Positions 50,684 to 59,418 are shown, numbered from the stretch's first letter. The stretch: 64,000 nt of DNA from an uncultured Clostridia bacterium (GCA_949290575.1 CASESJ010000001.1:434001-498000), one strand, 5' to 3'. The notes: generated from the letters alone by a model not told the origin. Numbers and translations are program-made.

Positions 50684-50908
50684 ATGGCTGCGTTGGGGTT
50701 TTTATATCTTTTATTGCTGTTTTTATGCTGTTTTATTGCCGTTGTTATATTTAAACTTATTCTGCTGGGAATTAATTCGCTCAAAGCTTCTCCTCCGCCC
50801 GAGGAGGAGAAAAAGCCTGAAAAAAAGCCAGAGCCCGTCTATTACATAGTCGAAAAAAAGCGGACAAAAAAGAGCTATTCCGAGCCGAAAGAAATACAGT
50901 TCAAATAA
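50684..50908 (+). CDS. Small single-helix membrane protein of unknown function
   Basis: 74 residues: an N-terminal hydrophobic segment (2-27, Leu- and Phe-rich) and a charged cytosolic tail with alternating Glu/Lys (PPPEEEKKPEKKPEPV) ending in KKSYSEPKEIQFK. No domain recognised. It diverges from the DeoC-like gene across a palindrome. No ribosome site is visible; a weak TACTAT box ends six bases before the ATG. Confidence 0.6.
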   Translation: MAALGFLYLLLLFLCCFIAVVIFKLILLGINSLKASPPPEEEKKPEKKPEPVYYIVEKKRTKKSYSEPKEIQFK

Positions 50909-50957
50909 TTTATCTCAAGTTTACCGCATATAAATTAATTGACTGCATATCATTTTT

Positions 50958-51021
50958 ATGACATTGAAATAAATTTCATTGTTTGATAAACATATGCACT
51001 GCACATTTTTATCAATGTCAT
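50958..51021 (+). other. Long inverted repeat in the 3' region of the small membrane protein gene
   Basis: Ten-base arms ATGACATTGA (50958-50967) and TCAATGTCAT (51012-51021) are separated by 44 bases that include a short CATATGCAC/TGCACAT-type dyad. The terminator at 51050 follows. It could be a structured 3' end or a small RNA. Confidence 0.45.
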
Positions 51022-51049
51022 GTGCGTGAAATCAATATAGCCGTATCTG

Positions 51050-51080
51050 ACTGCACCGCAATTTTCGGTGCAGTTTTTTC
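51050..51080 (+). terminator. Terminator of the small membrane protein transcript
   Basis: Nine-base-pair hairpin (51050-51058 and 51066-51074) followed by TTTTTTC on the plus strand, convergent with rsfS. Confidence 0.85.
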
Positions 51081-51086
51081 ATCTTG

Positions 51087-51437
51087 TCAGTCTTCGAATT
51101 TTGTGAGATTTTTGCCGTCTTCCCAAAGCCTTTCGAGGCAGTAGAAGTCGCGCTCTTCGACGTTGAAGATATGCACGATTACGTCGGAATAGTCCAGAAC
51201 AGCCCATCTGCCTTCGCGCATGCCTTCCTTGCGCCTTGCTTCGAGAGAAAAGTCCTTTTCAAGCTTTTCGTCGAGGTTTTCCGAAAGCGATTTGACCTGG
51301 GTCGTTGACCTGCCGCTGCATACCACGAAGTAGTCGCACAGCGATGTTTTATCGGCAACATCGATATAGACTATGTTGCTTGCCTTTTTTTCTGAGAGAA
51401 TTTTGCAGATTGCAATACATTTTTCTTTGGATGTCAT
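51087..51437 (-). CDS. rsfS: Ribosome silencing factor RsfS
   Basis: 116 residues. RsfS binds L14 on the 50S subunit and blocks 30S joining when nutrients are scarce. The family pattern is clear: IVYIDVADKTSLCDYFVVCSGRSTTQVKSL followed by EGMREGRWAVLDYSDVIVHIF and the C-terminal YCLERLW. Its ATG overlaps the stop of the nadD-yqeK fusion, the usual nadD-yqeK-rsfS order. Confidence 0.96.
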   Translation of the reverse strand: MTSKEKCIAICKILSEKKASNIVYIDVADKTSLCDYFVVCSGRSTTQVKSLSENLDEKLEKDFSLEARRKEGMREGRWAVLDYSDVIVHIFNVEERDFYCLERLWEDGKNLTKFED

Positions 51438-52564
51438 GTAAGTTTTTCCTTTAAATACAGGTATGCCTGTTCAGTCAGATTATATATTTCGCTGCCCGTC
51501 GATTTAAGGTATTTTACCTGATGTAAGAGCGCGGCGAACATACCATATTTTATATCTTTATAAAATTCGCGCCTCAATAATTCTATGCCGTCGAAGTTGT
51601 GCGCCTCCTCGAGCATGTCGCAAAGATATAAAAGCATTTCACAATCGGTCATTGCCGCTCTGCCGCTGCAATGGTACTTTATCGCGTTCAGAATGCTTTC
51701 ATCTTCAATTTTAAAGTAGGTTCGGGCGACATACTCACCCGAAAACTGGTGCATTACGGGCGAAGGAACGCCCTCAGGCGGCACAAAACCGCTTAAAAGA
51801 GGCGACCCCGCCTCAAGATTTTTTGCCACGTCGTGCAGAGCTCCCGCGGTTATTGCCTGTTCTTCCGTCCAGCCCGCGCGCGAGGCATTCGCCGCGCACA
51901 TTGCGGCAACTCTTACGGAATGAGCCCAGCGCGAGGGCTTTTCCAAATTCTTTGCCTCCCACAGGTTTTTAAGCGCATAGAGCTGTCTTTCCTGTATATA
52001 TTGACATGTTGACGGCAAAACATACGCGCTTATGTCTTCGCCGAGTGCGGCAAGCGTGCGTATTCTGCTCGAACTGACGTCTTTGCCCACATAGTTTACG
52101 GTCGCAACCTCGGTGGAAAACAGCTTTTCCGCGCGTTCTTTGAAAGATAAAAATTTTTTTTCGTCCTCACGCGCGACGGCAACAAGCTTTACGCATGAAA
52201 GTATTTTTTGAGGATTTTTCCACTTGTCGAAGGACGCAAGCATGTCCGCGCCCATCAGAAAATAGGTTTCGGCGTCGGGATAAAGCTTTCTGAAATGATT
52301 GCAGGTTATATATGAATAGCTGACGCCGCCGCTTTCAAGCTCGAAATCGCTGACTTCCGCACAGGGCATATCGGCAAAAGCCGACTTGAGCATCGCAAGT
52401 CTGTCGCCGTCGCTTATGTGCATCTGTCCGCTCTTGTGCGGGCTTACAGCCGTGGGAATGACTATTAATTTATCTGCCTTAAGGCTGTCCGCAGCCGCGC
52501 GGGCAATCGCCTTGTGCTCGACATGGACGGGGTTGAACGCCCCGCCGTAAAGTATGATTTTCAT
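51434..52564 (-). CDS. nadD: Fusion of nicotinate-nucleotide adenylyltransferase NadD and YqeK-type HD hydrolase
   Basis: 376 residues. Residues 1-195 are NadD, which makes deaminated NAD: nucleotidyltransferase start YGGAFNPVHVEHKAIAR and ISTFR-type end SSRIRTLAALGEDIS. The (H/T)xGH motif reads HVEH. Residues 197-376 are a YqeK HD-domain hydrolase, a family that cleaves Ap4A to ADP: RWAHSVRVAAMC, the metal HD pair GALHDVAKN, and MHQFSGEYVAR. In most Bacillota these are two adjacent genes; here they are one chain. The start is supported by the family N-terminus (MKIILYGGAFNP). Confidence 0.95.
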   Translation of the reverse strand: MKIILYGGAFNPVHVEHKAIARAAADSLKADKLIVIPTAVSPHKSGQMHISDGDRLAMLKSAFADMPCAEVSDFELESGGVSYSYITCNHFRKLYPDAETYFLMGADMLASFDKWKNPQKILSCVKLVAVAREDEKKFLSFKERAEKLFSTEVATVNYVGKDVSSSRIRTLAALGEDISAYVLPSTCQYIQERQLYALKNLWEAKNLEKPSRWAHSVRVAAMCAANASRAGWTEEQAITAGALHDVAKNLEAGSPLLSGFVPPEGVPSPVMHQFSGEYVARTYFKIEDESILNAIKYHCSGRAAMTDCEMLLYLCDMLEEAHNFDGIELLRREFYKDIKYGMFAALLHQVKYLKSTGSEIYNLTEQAYLYLKEKLT

Positions 52565-52600
52565 TGTTTAGCTTTTACCTTTTCGGGCAATAACTTGTCT

Positions 52601-53359
52601 ATGAATAAGATTTCGTTATTTTCTGTGGCGGCAGACAGTTTATTTGCCGCCATTTGCAGTTTTTTACTGTTCTTTACCGCAGTAAGATATTACACTTCCG
52701 ACCCGACATTATCCGTAATCTGCGGCGCGGGGGCATTCTTCGCCTTCGGCACGCTCGCATTTTTATACCTTAAAAGAAAGCGCGGCAAAAGAATACTTTC
52801 CGTAGGGGACGCAAAACTTAAACAAAAACTGTGTGTGCACCTTGCGACAATTCCCAAAGCCGAGGCGGCAGATTTGCTTTTGCCGCTCTATGACGAAGGA
52901 TATATCGACGGCGACGGAAACATCTCTACGCCCGACTGCATTTTTGTGCCGATTTTCAAGTGCAACGCGCTCTCATCCGACGATATCGCCTGCGAACTGA
53001 GAAAAAAACACTCAAAGCGTACAGAAATTTTGTGCAGTTGCGCAAGCGCAGAATGTATGAAACTCGCCGATACATTCGGCATTAAAGTGCACGAAGCAGA
53101 CGAAATTTTTAAAAAGCTCAAAAGTATTAACGCCTTGCCCGAACAGTTCCCGTTTGCGGAGAGTAAAAAGGTCTCCGCATTAAAAAAATTATCGGGCGCG
53201 TTCAGACGTTCGGCTTCGCCCAAACTGTTCTGGTGCGGGCTGTGTCTGCTGACTTTCAGCTTTTTCACATTTTTCCCGCTGTACTATATAATCTCGGGCG
53301 GATGCATTCTCGTTCTGTCCGCTGCATGCCTAATTTTCGGCAAGCGCAACAACGGATGA
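52601..53359 (+). CDS. Membrane protein of unknown function with internal soluble domain
   Basis: 252 residues from the ATG at 52601. The longer frame to 52514 overlaps nadD and is rejected. Two N-terminal helices (about 8-30 and 37-57), a soluble domain (60-205) and two C-terminal helices (about 210-247). The soluble part alternates strands and helices (CIFVPIFKCNALSSDDIACE, then TEILCSCASAECMKLADTFG and IKVHEADEIFKKLK), loosely like the core of Mrr-type nuclease-fold domains but without their catalytic Asp-QxK pattern. No family recognised. Only 36 bases separate it from divergent nadD. Confidence 0.65.
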   Translation: MNKISLFSVAADSLFAAICSFLLFFTAVRYYTSDPTLSVICGAGAFFAFGTLAFLYLKRKRGKRILSVGDAKLKQKLCVHLATIPKAEAADLLLPLYDEGYIDGDGNISTPDCIFVPIFKCNALSSDDIACELRKKHSKRTEILCSCASAECMKLADTFGIKVHEADEIFKKLKSINALPEQFPFAESKKVSALKKLSGAFRRSASPKLFWCGLCLLTFSFFTFFPLYYIISGGCILVLSAACLIFGKRNNG

Positions 53360-53429
53360 AATGCATAGCTTAAATATCTTACTGCGTCTTTGCATTAAAT
53401 ACCATAACCGACGGAATAAATAATTTAAC

Positions 53430-53475
53430 GCCGCCGCGCCGCGCTCTGTGCGCGGCGCGGCGGCTTGCTTTTTTA
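53430..53475. terminator. Convergent terminator between the membrane protein and yhbY
   Basis: Perfect 15-base-pair GC hairpin (53430-53444 and 53450-53464) followed by TTGCTTTTTT on the plus strand. Confidence 0.8.
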
Positions 53476-53772
53476 TCAGTTGAGTTTTATGTGCTCGAAA
53501 TTCTTTCTGGGCGAAACGCGGTATAAAACCGCCTTTCTGCCGATAACTATTACGCACTCCGCACCCAGCCTTTGAGCGAGCTCGTGACCAATCTCATTGG
53601 GCGTGCCGTCTGCATTTTCGAGTATATTTACCTTTATAAGCTCGCGCGCGTCGAGGCAATCGGAAAAGCTTTTGAGCATATTTTCGCCTATGCCCTCCTT
53701 GCCCACCTGTCCGACGGGCGAGAGATTTGCCGCAAGTGATTTGAGTTTGCTTCTCTGTTTGGATGTCAACAT
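53476..53772 (-). CDS. yhbY: YhbY family RNA-binding protein (CRM domain)
   Basis: 98 residues from the ATG at 53772 with AGAGGA upstream. CRM-domain proteins bind pre-50S particles and aid ribosome assembly. The start LTSKQRSKLKSLAANLSPVGQVGKEG and the GxxG region EIGHELAQRLGAECVIVIGRKAVLYR are family-typical. Last gene of the tyrA-to-yhbY operon, 13 bases after obgE. Confidence 0.94.
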   Translation of the reverse strand: MLTSKQRSKLKSLAANLSPVGQVGKEGIGENMLKSFSDCLDARELIKVNILENADGTPNEIGHELAQRLGAECVIVIGRKAVLYRVSPRKNFEHIKLN

Positions 53773-53785
53773 TTGTATTCCTCTT

Positions 53786-55069
53786 TTAAGGCACGAAGTC
53801 AAATTCTACGTCTCCGACTATTACCGTGTCCTTGTCCTTTATTCCCATTTCTTTTAGTTGTGAAATAACGCCCTTTTCGCGCAGAATTTTCTGGAAGTAC
53901 GCCATGGAATCGGGGTCGTTGAGCGCGACGTTGCGGCAGAGCATGTCCACCAGCGTTCCGACAACCACATACGCGCCGTTTTCGTCCAGATATATTTCAA
54001 AGTCGAGATTTCCGCCCTTGCGATATGAGAAGGTTTCGTCTGCCTCGACGGGCTGAACGGGCGGAAGCGTTGCCAGAACTTCGAGTATGCCCTCAATAAG
54101 TTCCCGCGTGCCCTCGCCGTTTATGGCGGAAATTTCGTAAATTTTATACTTTCTTGAGTAACTTTTTTTGAATTTCTTTACATTTTCTTCCGCGCCGTAC
54201 ACATCGCATTTGTTGAGCGCGATAACCTGCGGAAGCGCGGCGAGTTTTTCCGAATAGCCCTTGAGCTCGCTGTTTATCGTCTTGAAATCTTCAACGGGGT
54301 CTCTGCCCTCGATACCTGAAATATCCACGACGTGCAGAAGCATTCTCGTGCGTTCGATATGCTTTAAAAAGTCATGCCCGAGACCCGCGCCCTGAGCCGC
54401 GCCCTCGATAAGTCCGGGTATATCCGCCGCAACGAAGGAATTTTCGTAATACTTTACCACTCCCAAATTGGGCGAGAGCGTGGTGAAGTGATAATTTGCT
54501 ATCTTGGGGCGAGCCGCAGAAATTTTGGACAGCAGGGTAGATTTGCCCACGTTGGGAAAGCCGATTATGCCGACGTCGGCTATGACTTTGAGTTCGAGCA
54601 ATAAAATGTGCTCCTCCGTCTTTTCGCCCTTCTGAGCAAAGTTGGGGGCGTGTCTTCTCGACGTGGTGAAACGCACGTTGCCCTTGCCGCCCCTGCCGCC
54701 CTCGGCAATGAGCTTTTTATCGCCGTCGCGGAACATATCGCAGATGACTGTCTTGGTTTCATAGTCCCTGACCACCGTTCCGACGGGCACTTTTATTACT
54801 ATGTCGTTGCCGCTCCTGCCGAAACAGCGGTTTGTGCCGCCCCTTTCGCCGTCGCCTGCAACATACTTGTTGGTAAAACGGAAAGAGAGCAGATCGTTCA
54901 TTGACGCGTCTGCCTGAATGTAGACGTCGCCGCCGTTTCCGCCGTCGCCGCCGTCCGGTCCGCAGGCGGGCTTGCCCTTGAAGGACTTGAACGAGTTCAT
55001 TCCGTCGCCGCCGTCGCCCGACTTTATGGTTATTCTTACTTTGTCTGTAAATACGTTTTTATCTATCAT
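53786..55069 (-). CDS. obgE: GTPase Obg/CgtA
   Basis: 427 residues. Obg is a large-subunit assembly and stress GTPase. The Gly-rich N-terminal domain (DKVRITIKSGDGGDGMNSF and PDGGDGGNGGDVY) spans 1-158. The G domain has GFPNVGKSTLL (G1), DIPGLIEGA (G3) and NKCDV (G4). Residues 345-427 are a C-terminal OCT domain, present in Gram-positive Obg proteins. It overlaps the rho stop by 4 bases. Confidence 0.97.
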   Translation of the reverse strand: MIDKNVFTDKVRITIKSGDGGDGMNSFKSFKGKPACGPDGGDGGNGGDVYIQADASMNDLLSFRFTNKYVAGDGERGGTNRCFGRSGNDIVIKVPVGTVVRDYETKTVICDMFRDGDKKLIAEGGRGGKGNVRFTTSRRHAPNFAQKGEKTEEHILLLELKVIADVGIIGFPNVGKSTLLSKISAARPKIANYHFTTLSPNLGVVKYYENSFVAADIPGLIEGAAQGAGLGHDFLKHIERTRMLLHVVDISGIEGRDPVEDFKTINSELKGYSEKLAALPQVIALNKCDVYGAEENVKKFKKSYSRKYKIYEISAINGEGTRELIEGILEVLATLPPVQPVEADETFSYRKGGNLDFEIYLDENGAYVVVGTLVDMLCRNVALNDPDSMAYFQKILREKGVISQLKEMGIKDKDTVIVGDVEFDFVP

Positions 55070-56514
55070 CTCTTTATGTGTGTCAGAAATTGCGATGTGC
55101 GCGAAATAAACTGCGCGTTATCCGGAGTTGCCTGCATTTCGGCAAGCACGTCCTCAGTGCGTATCGTTCTGCCGAGGGCGGAACGAAGAGCTATTGCCGC
55201 CTCCAGCTCGGCGGGGGATAAGAGAAGTTCTTCCCTCCTCGCGCCCGACGATTTTATGTTGATTGCGGGGAAAACCCTTTTTTCAGCCAGCTCGCGGGAG
55301 AGAACAATCTCCATATTGCCCGTCGATTTGAATTCTTCGTAAATTATGTCGTCCAGTTTGCTGCCCGTATCGACGAGCGCGGTGGCGATTATCGTCAGCG
55401 ACCCGCCCTCCTCGGTATTGCGGGCGCAGCCGAAAAACTTCTTGGGCTCGACGAGAGCCTGCGCGTCCAGTCCGCCCGTGAGGATTTTGCCCGAAGTGAC
55501 CGTCGAATTGTTGTACGCCCTCGCAAGCCTCGTTATGCTGTCGAGCAGCACGACGACGTCCGAACCGCTCTCCACAAGTCTTTTGGCGTGCTCTATCGCA
55601 AGGTTCGCCGTGTGCATATGGTGCGCGTCGTCCTTATCGAAAGTAGAATAAGCAATCTCCGCGCCCTCAACCGTGCGGCGGATATCCGTGACCTCCTCGG
55701 GACGCTCGTCTATGAGCGCGATAATGACTTTCGCAGAGGGATAGTTGCGTATGATTGCCTGCGCGATGTGCTTTAAAATGGTCGTCTTGCCCGCCTTGGG
55801 CGGCGATACGATGAGAGCCCTCTGTCCCTTGCCTATGGGCGAAAAGAGGTCTATCACTCTCTCTGTGAGAGAGCAACCCTCATATTCGAGCGTATATCTG
55901 CTGTCGGGATAGCAGGGCGTGAGCGCGTCGAAGGGCACGCGCCTCAAATTGTCGGGCGTAACTCCGTTTACCGATATGATATAGGTTGCGCCGGGACACT
56001 CGTCCTCCCTGCGCTTTTTAGCCTTGCAGACGATAAAATCGCCCGTGCGCAGCCTGAAACGATTTATGAAAGACGAATGAACGAACACGTCCGACGAAGA
56101 GGATATCTGCATGTTTTTGGTGCGGATGAACCAGTATTTATCGGCATTTTCGAGTATGCCCGAGTAAACCTGTCCGTCGTCCTCTTCAGGCGAGGCTACG
56201 CCCGTGGTGCGGGCGGGAAGGTCCTCTTCGCGCGTCTCTGCGAGAGTCAGACCCGCATAGTACCTGCGGCAACGCTCGACCTCGGCCTGCAACTCCTTAT
56301 CGAAGTCCTCTGACTTGGGCGGCGCGCCCCTGTGCGATACGGGCGCAGGGTCGGCGCGGTTGGAAGCTATTGCCAGAATGTCGGCAATGAGTTCTTCCTT
56401 CTTTTTGTTCGTTGGACTGTATACTCCCACCGCCCTGCCGAGCTGCCTCAAGGGGTGTATGCCGCTCGCATTCAGCTTTTTTGTAAGATTGTCGAGAAGT
56501 TCGCTCACTGACAA
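55066..56514 (-). CDS. rho: Transcription termination factor Rho
   Basis: 482 residues. Rho is the hexameric RNA-dependent ATPase that ends transcription. It has a Rho_N helical start (1-45), a charged linker (50-110), the cold-shock-like RNA-binding domain (QVYSGILENADKYWFIRTK, 115-190) and the ATPase core with SPPKAGKTTILKHIAQ (Walker A), ALIDERPEEVTD, VVLLDSITRLARAYN and the GGSLTIIATALVDTGS R-loop region. Full length with a modest linker insertion. Overlaps the MBL gene by 10 bases. Confidence 0.97.
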   Translation of the reverse strand: MSVSELLDNLTKKLNASGIHPLRQLGRAVGVYSPTNKKKEELIADILAIASNRADPAPVSHRGAPPKSEDFDKELQAEVERCRRYYAGLTLAETREEDLPARTTGVASPEEDDGQVYSGILENADKYWFIRTKNMQISSSSDVFVHSSFINRFRLRTGDFIVCKAKKRREDECPGATYIISVNGVTPDNLRRVPFDALTPCYPDSRYTLEYEGCSLTERVIDLFSPIGKGQRALIVSPPKAGKTTILKHIAQAIIRNYPSAKVIIALIDERPEEVTDIRRTVEGAEIAYSTFDKDDAHHMHTANLAIEHAKRLVESGSDVVVLLDSITRLARAYNNSTVTSGKILTGGLDAQALVEPKKFFGCARNTEEGGSLTIIATALVDTGSKLDDIIYEEFKSTGNMEIVLSRELAEKRVFPAINIKSSGARREELLLSPAELEAAIALRSALGRTIRTEDVLAEMQATPDNAQFISRTSQFLTHIKR

Positions 56515-57161
56515 CTGTTCTCCATAACTATGATTTTTGTGTGCTCTCCGTCGAGGTCGTGACGGGAAATTTCTATTTCGTCGCCCGCTTCGACTATTGT
56601 CGTTTCGTCGCCGAACTTTCCGAGGAAATTATCCACTTTGTCTATATCCAGCCTGCAACCCTTTGCACGGTAATGCATGGGAATGACTATGTCGGGCATA
56701 AGCCTGTCGACATATTCCTTTGCCATGTCCGCATCGAGCGTATATGTACCGCCCACGGGTATCATGAGTATGTTGACGGGAAGTATCGCCTCTATGAGTT
56801 CGGGCGAACACTCCTCTCCGAGGTCGCCGAGATGGCAGACGTCCAACCCGTCCATGCGAAATCTGAATATTATGTTTTCCCCTCGCTTTGCCCCGCGACA
56901 CTCGTCGTGAAAGCTCTTTACGGACGTAATTTCCACTCCTCCGCCGAGCGAACAGCCTATTTCCTTATCGAAAATTACGGGCTTGCCCCTGACCTTGGAT
57001 ACGCAGTCGTGGTCGTAGTGATGATGCGACACAGTGACCGCGTCCGCCTCGAGTTCGGGCATGCGATAGCCTACTCTGTCGTCATAGGGGTCGGTGATTA
57101 CGCTCGTACCCGTGCTCTCTGTGAGAAGAAATGAAGAATGTCCGAGATATTTTATTTTCAT
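56505..57161 (-). CDS. Metallo-beta-lactamase fold hydrolase (YtkL/UPF0173 type)
   Basis: 218 residues from the ATG at 57161 (AGG upstream). Starts KIKYLGHSSFLL with metal-binding SHHHYDHDC (HxHxDH near residue 42), HLGDLGEECS and the late IPMHYRAKG. These are signs of the widespread UPF0173-like L-ascorbate-6-P-lactonase-related hydrolases. The substrate is unknown. Two zinc ions are likely. It lies between a DUF1934-like gene and rho in a dense operon of housekeeping genes. Confidence 0.87.
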   Translation of the reverse strand: MKIKYLGHSSFLLTESTGTSVITDPYDDRVGYRMPELEADAVTVSHHHYDHDCVSKVRGKPVIFDKEIGCSLGGGVEITSVKSFHDECRGAKRGENIIFRFRMDGLDVCHLGDLGEECSPELIEAILPVNILMIPVGGTYTLDADMAKEYVDRLMPDIVIPMHYRAKGCRLDIDKVDNFLGKFGDETTIVEAGDEIEISRHDLDGEHTKIIVMENSCQ

Positions 57162-57229
57162 ATTTAAACCTGTATGTCTGTTATTTTGCTTATCTTTGAA
57201 AGGGTCGCTGACTTTTTTCACCCTGCAGC

Positions 57230-57616
57230 TCAGTCGCCGACTATTCTGGTCGCCCTTATCTTTACGCTGACTTTTTCGTTGTCGTCGCCCGAGAGGTATT
57301 CAATTTTTGCGTCTGCGCCCATACTGCCGAAAATGAGTTTATAATGCGTGCAATAAATCTTAAATCCTCCCTTCAGCGCGCTGTCTCCTATTATGCAGAC
57401 CGTCGTCTGCAACGGGCGGAAAGTCATCTTTATGTCCGCCTTGCCCCGCCTTGTCTGCTCGGCACAGTCCCGCGACAGCACGAGAGTACATCTGTCGCCG
57501 TCGACGAGGTATTCTATGCGCGCGCCGTCCTGAGAAATTTCCATACCGGCGCGCTCGCAAATGTCGCTCTTCCAACCGCTTCCGCGCGAAGAGATAGTCA
57601 GTCTGCAATCAGTCAT
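57230..57616 (-). CDS. DUF1934-like beta-barrel protein
   Basis: 128 residues, no membrane segment, almost all predicted strands (CRLTISSRGSGWKSDICERA, ARIEYLVDGDRCTLVLS, TTVCIIGDSALKGGFKIYCT, KVSVKIRATRI). The pattern and length fit the calycin-like DUF1934 family of Bacillota, but similarity is loose and the call rests on fold pattern and context. Function unknown. It sits 68 bases after the Bax-inhibitor-like gene and 69 before the MBL gene. Confidence 0.6.
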   Translation of the reverse strand: MTDCRLTISSRGSGWKSDICERAGMEISQDGARIEYLVDGDRCTLVLSRDCAEQTRRGKADIKMTFRPLQTTVCIIGDSALKGGFKIYCTHYKLIFGSMGADAKIEYLSGDDNEKVSVKIRATRIVGD

Positions 57617-57683
57617 TGGTCAAGTCAGTCGAATAAGTTTTAATTGAGCTCTCCGCAGGCTTTACACCCGCAGGGGTTGGAAT

Positions 57684-58355
57684 TCAGTCGTGCCTTCCGA
57701 AAATTATCAGAAGTCTTACGAAAAGATTTATTATGTCGATATACAGTCCGCAGGCGGAATCAATGGCGTTGTCGAGCGTCTTTTCTCTCGACTTTGCGAG
57801 GGAAACGTCGAAGCCGATATAACAGCAGAAAATGAGAACAACCAGCCAGTCCACCCACACATATGCCGTCATTGCAAAGGATGTGAACATATTGATTATC
57901 ATCCACAGAAGCGCGACGAAGAGGCAGACGGACAATACGCGCCACATCGAATAGAATATCTTTGGATAGAGTATTGCAAGCAAAATGAACGCGCCCGTCA
58001 GAAGCGCGGTCACAAGAAACGCCGAACGGACCACGTTGAAAGAATAATAGGGAACGACAAGCGTGAGAGCCGCGCCGAGGGGAAGAATTACGAGACAATA
58101 GCCGATAAAACTTAAAACGGGGGTTCGGCTGAAGGCATTCAGGAGTATGCCCGACACCGCCGACACGAAATATACTATGAAAAAGACGGTGGGATTCCAC
58201 GTTATGAAATAGTCGGAAAGAAACCACACCTCCGCCGCGTTTACGGCAAACCCGAAAAAGAGCGTTGCCGCTATTATGAGATAATAAGCCCTGTCGGAGA
58301 TTACCCTTGCAGGCTGTCCGCCCTGATTTTTATTTTTGAATACAGAAAGTGCCAT
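57684..58355 (-). CDS. Bax inhibitor-1/YccA family membrane protein
   Basis: 223 residues with seven predicted helices. The C-terminus DNAIDSACGLYIDIINLFVRLL and GFDVSLAKSREKTLD match the conserved end of BI-1 proteins, which carry the Asp pair that gates a calcium leak in bacterial homologues such as YetJ. Located in the cytoplasmic membrane. Starts 2 bases after tyrA ends. Confidence 0.88.
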   Translation of the reverse strand: MALSVFKNKNQGGQPARVISDRAYYLIIAATLFFGFAVNAAEVWFLSDYFITWNPTVFFIVYFVSAVSGILLNAFSRTPVLSFIGYCLVILPLGAALTLVVPYYSFNVVRSAFLVTALLTGAFILLAILYPKIFYSMWRVLSVCLFVALLWMIINMFTSFAMTAYVWVDWLVVLIFCCYIGFDVSLAKSREKTLDNAIDSACGLYIDIINLFVRLLIIFGRHD

Positions 58356-58357
58356 TA

Positions 58358-59212
58358 TTATTTAAGCAGGGTTGTTTTTACCTCCTCGCCCTGAAAGGAG
58401 TTGTTCTTGCCGCTCTCGAACTGCTCTCTGCCCGTACGCAGGAGTTTCTCGAGCCCGGTTTTGTCGCAACCGCGCACGGCTGAGGAAATTTCGGAAAGCT
58501 TTGAAATAAGCAGGTCGATATCCCCGCTGAGGTTGTCGGCATTGCTCATATAGAGCTCCGTCCACATCTTCTCGTCTACGCCGGCTATTCTCGTCATATC
58601 CTGAAAACTGCCGCCCGTAAAGCCGAGGCAGCCCTCAATCTGAGGATTTTTCACGTAACAGTTGGACACTATGTGCGCAAGCTGCGAAGTATATGCTATC
58701 TTCTTGTCGTGCACCTCGGCGGAACATTCAACCAGCCGTTTGAAACCCATATCCTTTATGAGTTTTCTGATGACTTCGTATGATCCCTCGTCGGTGCGCT
58801 CGCCCTTGGTGAGTACCATAGACGCTCTGTCGAAAAGGTCGGCGCAGGCGTTTTCTATGCCTGATACCTCCTTGCCTGCCATGGGATGCGTGCCGACGTA
58901 CAGTATGTCGGGTCTGCGCGAATATACCTCGCGCTCGATATAGCGTTTTACGCCGCAGATGTCGCTGACAATCGCGCCTTTTTTAAACTTTTCAGAGGCT
59001 ATGTATTCAACCGTCGCCCTGGGCGGCAACGCCACAAAGACGACGTCGTATGAACCGACGTCCTTCGCCTCTTCGTCGATTGCGCCGTGAGAAAGAGCAT
59101 ACTCCAAAGCTCCCCTCGAACGGTTTTTGCCCGCAACGAAATAGCCCGCACGCCTCAGCGCAAGCGCAATCGAGCCGCCTATTAATCCAAGTCCTACTAC
59201 GCAGATTTTCAT
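58358..59212 (-). CDS. tyrA: Prephenate dehydrogenase TyrA
   Basis: 284 residues. Oxidatively decarboxylates prephenate to 4-hydroxyphenylpyruvate in tyrosine synthesis. NAD-binding start VVGLGLIGGSIALALRRAGY, catalytic-His region GTHPMAGKEVSGIENA (near 110) and the helical domain GFTGGSFQDMTRIAG. There is no C-terminal ACT regulatory domain, so feedback control by tyrosine through ACT is not expected. No other aromatic genes are near; it heads a ribosome-GTPase-Rho operon. Confidence 0.94.
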   Translation of the reverse strand: MKICVVGLGLIGGSIALALRRAGYFVAGKNRSRGALEYALSHGAIDEEAKDVGSYDVVFVALPPRATVEYIASEKFKKGAIVSDICGVKRYIEREVYSRRPDILYVGTHPMAGKEVSGIENACADLFDRASMVLTKGERTDEGSYEVIRKLIKDMGFKRLVECSAEVHDKKIAYTSQLAHIVSNCYVKNPQIEGCLGFTGGSFQDMTRIAGVDEKMWTELYMSNADNLSGDIDLLISKLSEISSAVRGCDKTGLEKLLRTGREQFESGKNNSFQGEEVKTTLLK

Positions 59213-59245
59213 GTTACCGCCGTCATTATATAATTATACACAATT

Positions 59246-59274
59246 ATTATACCACGCAAGCCTATTTTTGTACA
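59246..59274 (-). promoter_or_regulatory. Promoter of the tyrA-rho-obgE-yhbY operon
   Basis: Minus strand TGTACA (59269-59274), 17-base spacer, TATAAT (59246-59251) with an extended -10 TGG. A second TATAAT lies nearer tyrA without a good -35. Confidence 0.65.
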
Positions 59275-59351
59275 ATGTTTTTATCTCAATTATTCAAAAA
59301 ATATATTTGCCTTTTTGAATGCTTTTTATGTGTTTACTTTAGTGCGATTAA

Positions 59352-59380
59352 TTGACAACCGCTATTTTTTTATCTATAAT
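59352..59380 (+). promoter_or_regulatory. Promoter of pgk
   Basis: Fully consensus: TTGACA (59352-59357), 17-base spacer, TATAAT (59375-59380). AAGGAG precedes the pgk ATG. Confidence 0.9.
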
Positions 59381-59418
59381 TATTACGAAAAAAATCTTTA
59401 TTGCAAGGAGATACTTAT

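Noticed and set aside
50672..50686. Leaderless start for the 74-residue membrane protein
   Set aside because: TACTAT ends at the right distance before the ATG, but it matches the -10 consensus at only four positions and no -35 is visible, so it was not counted with the six better cases.
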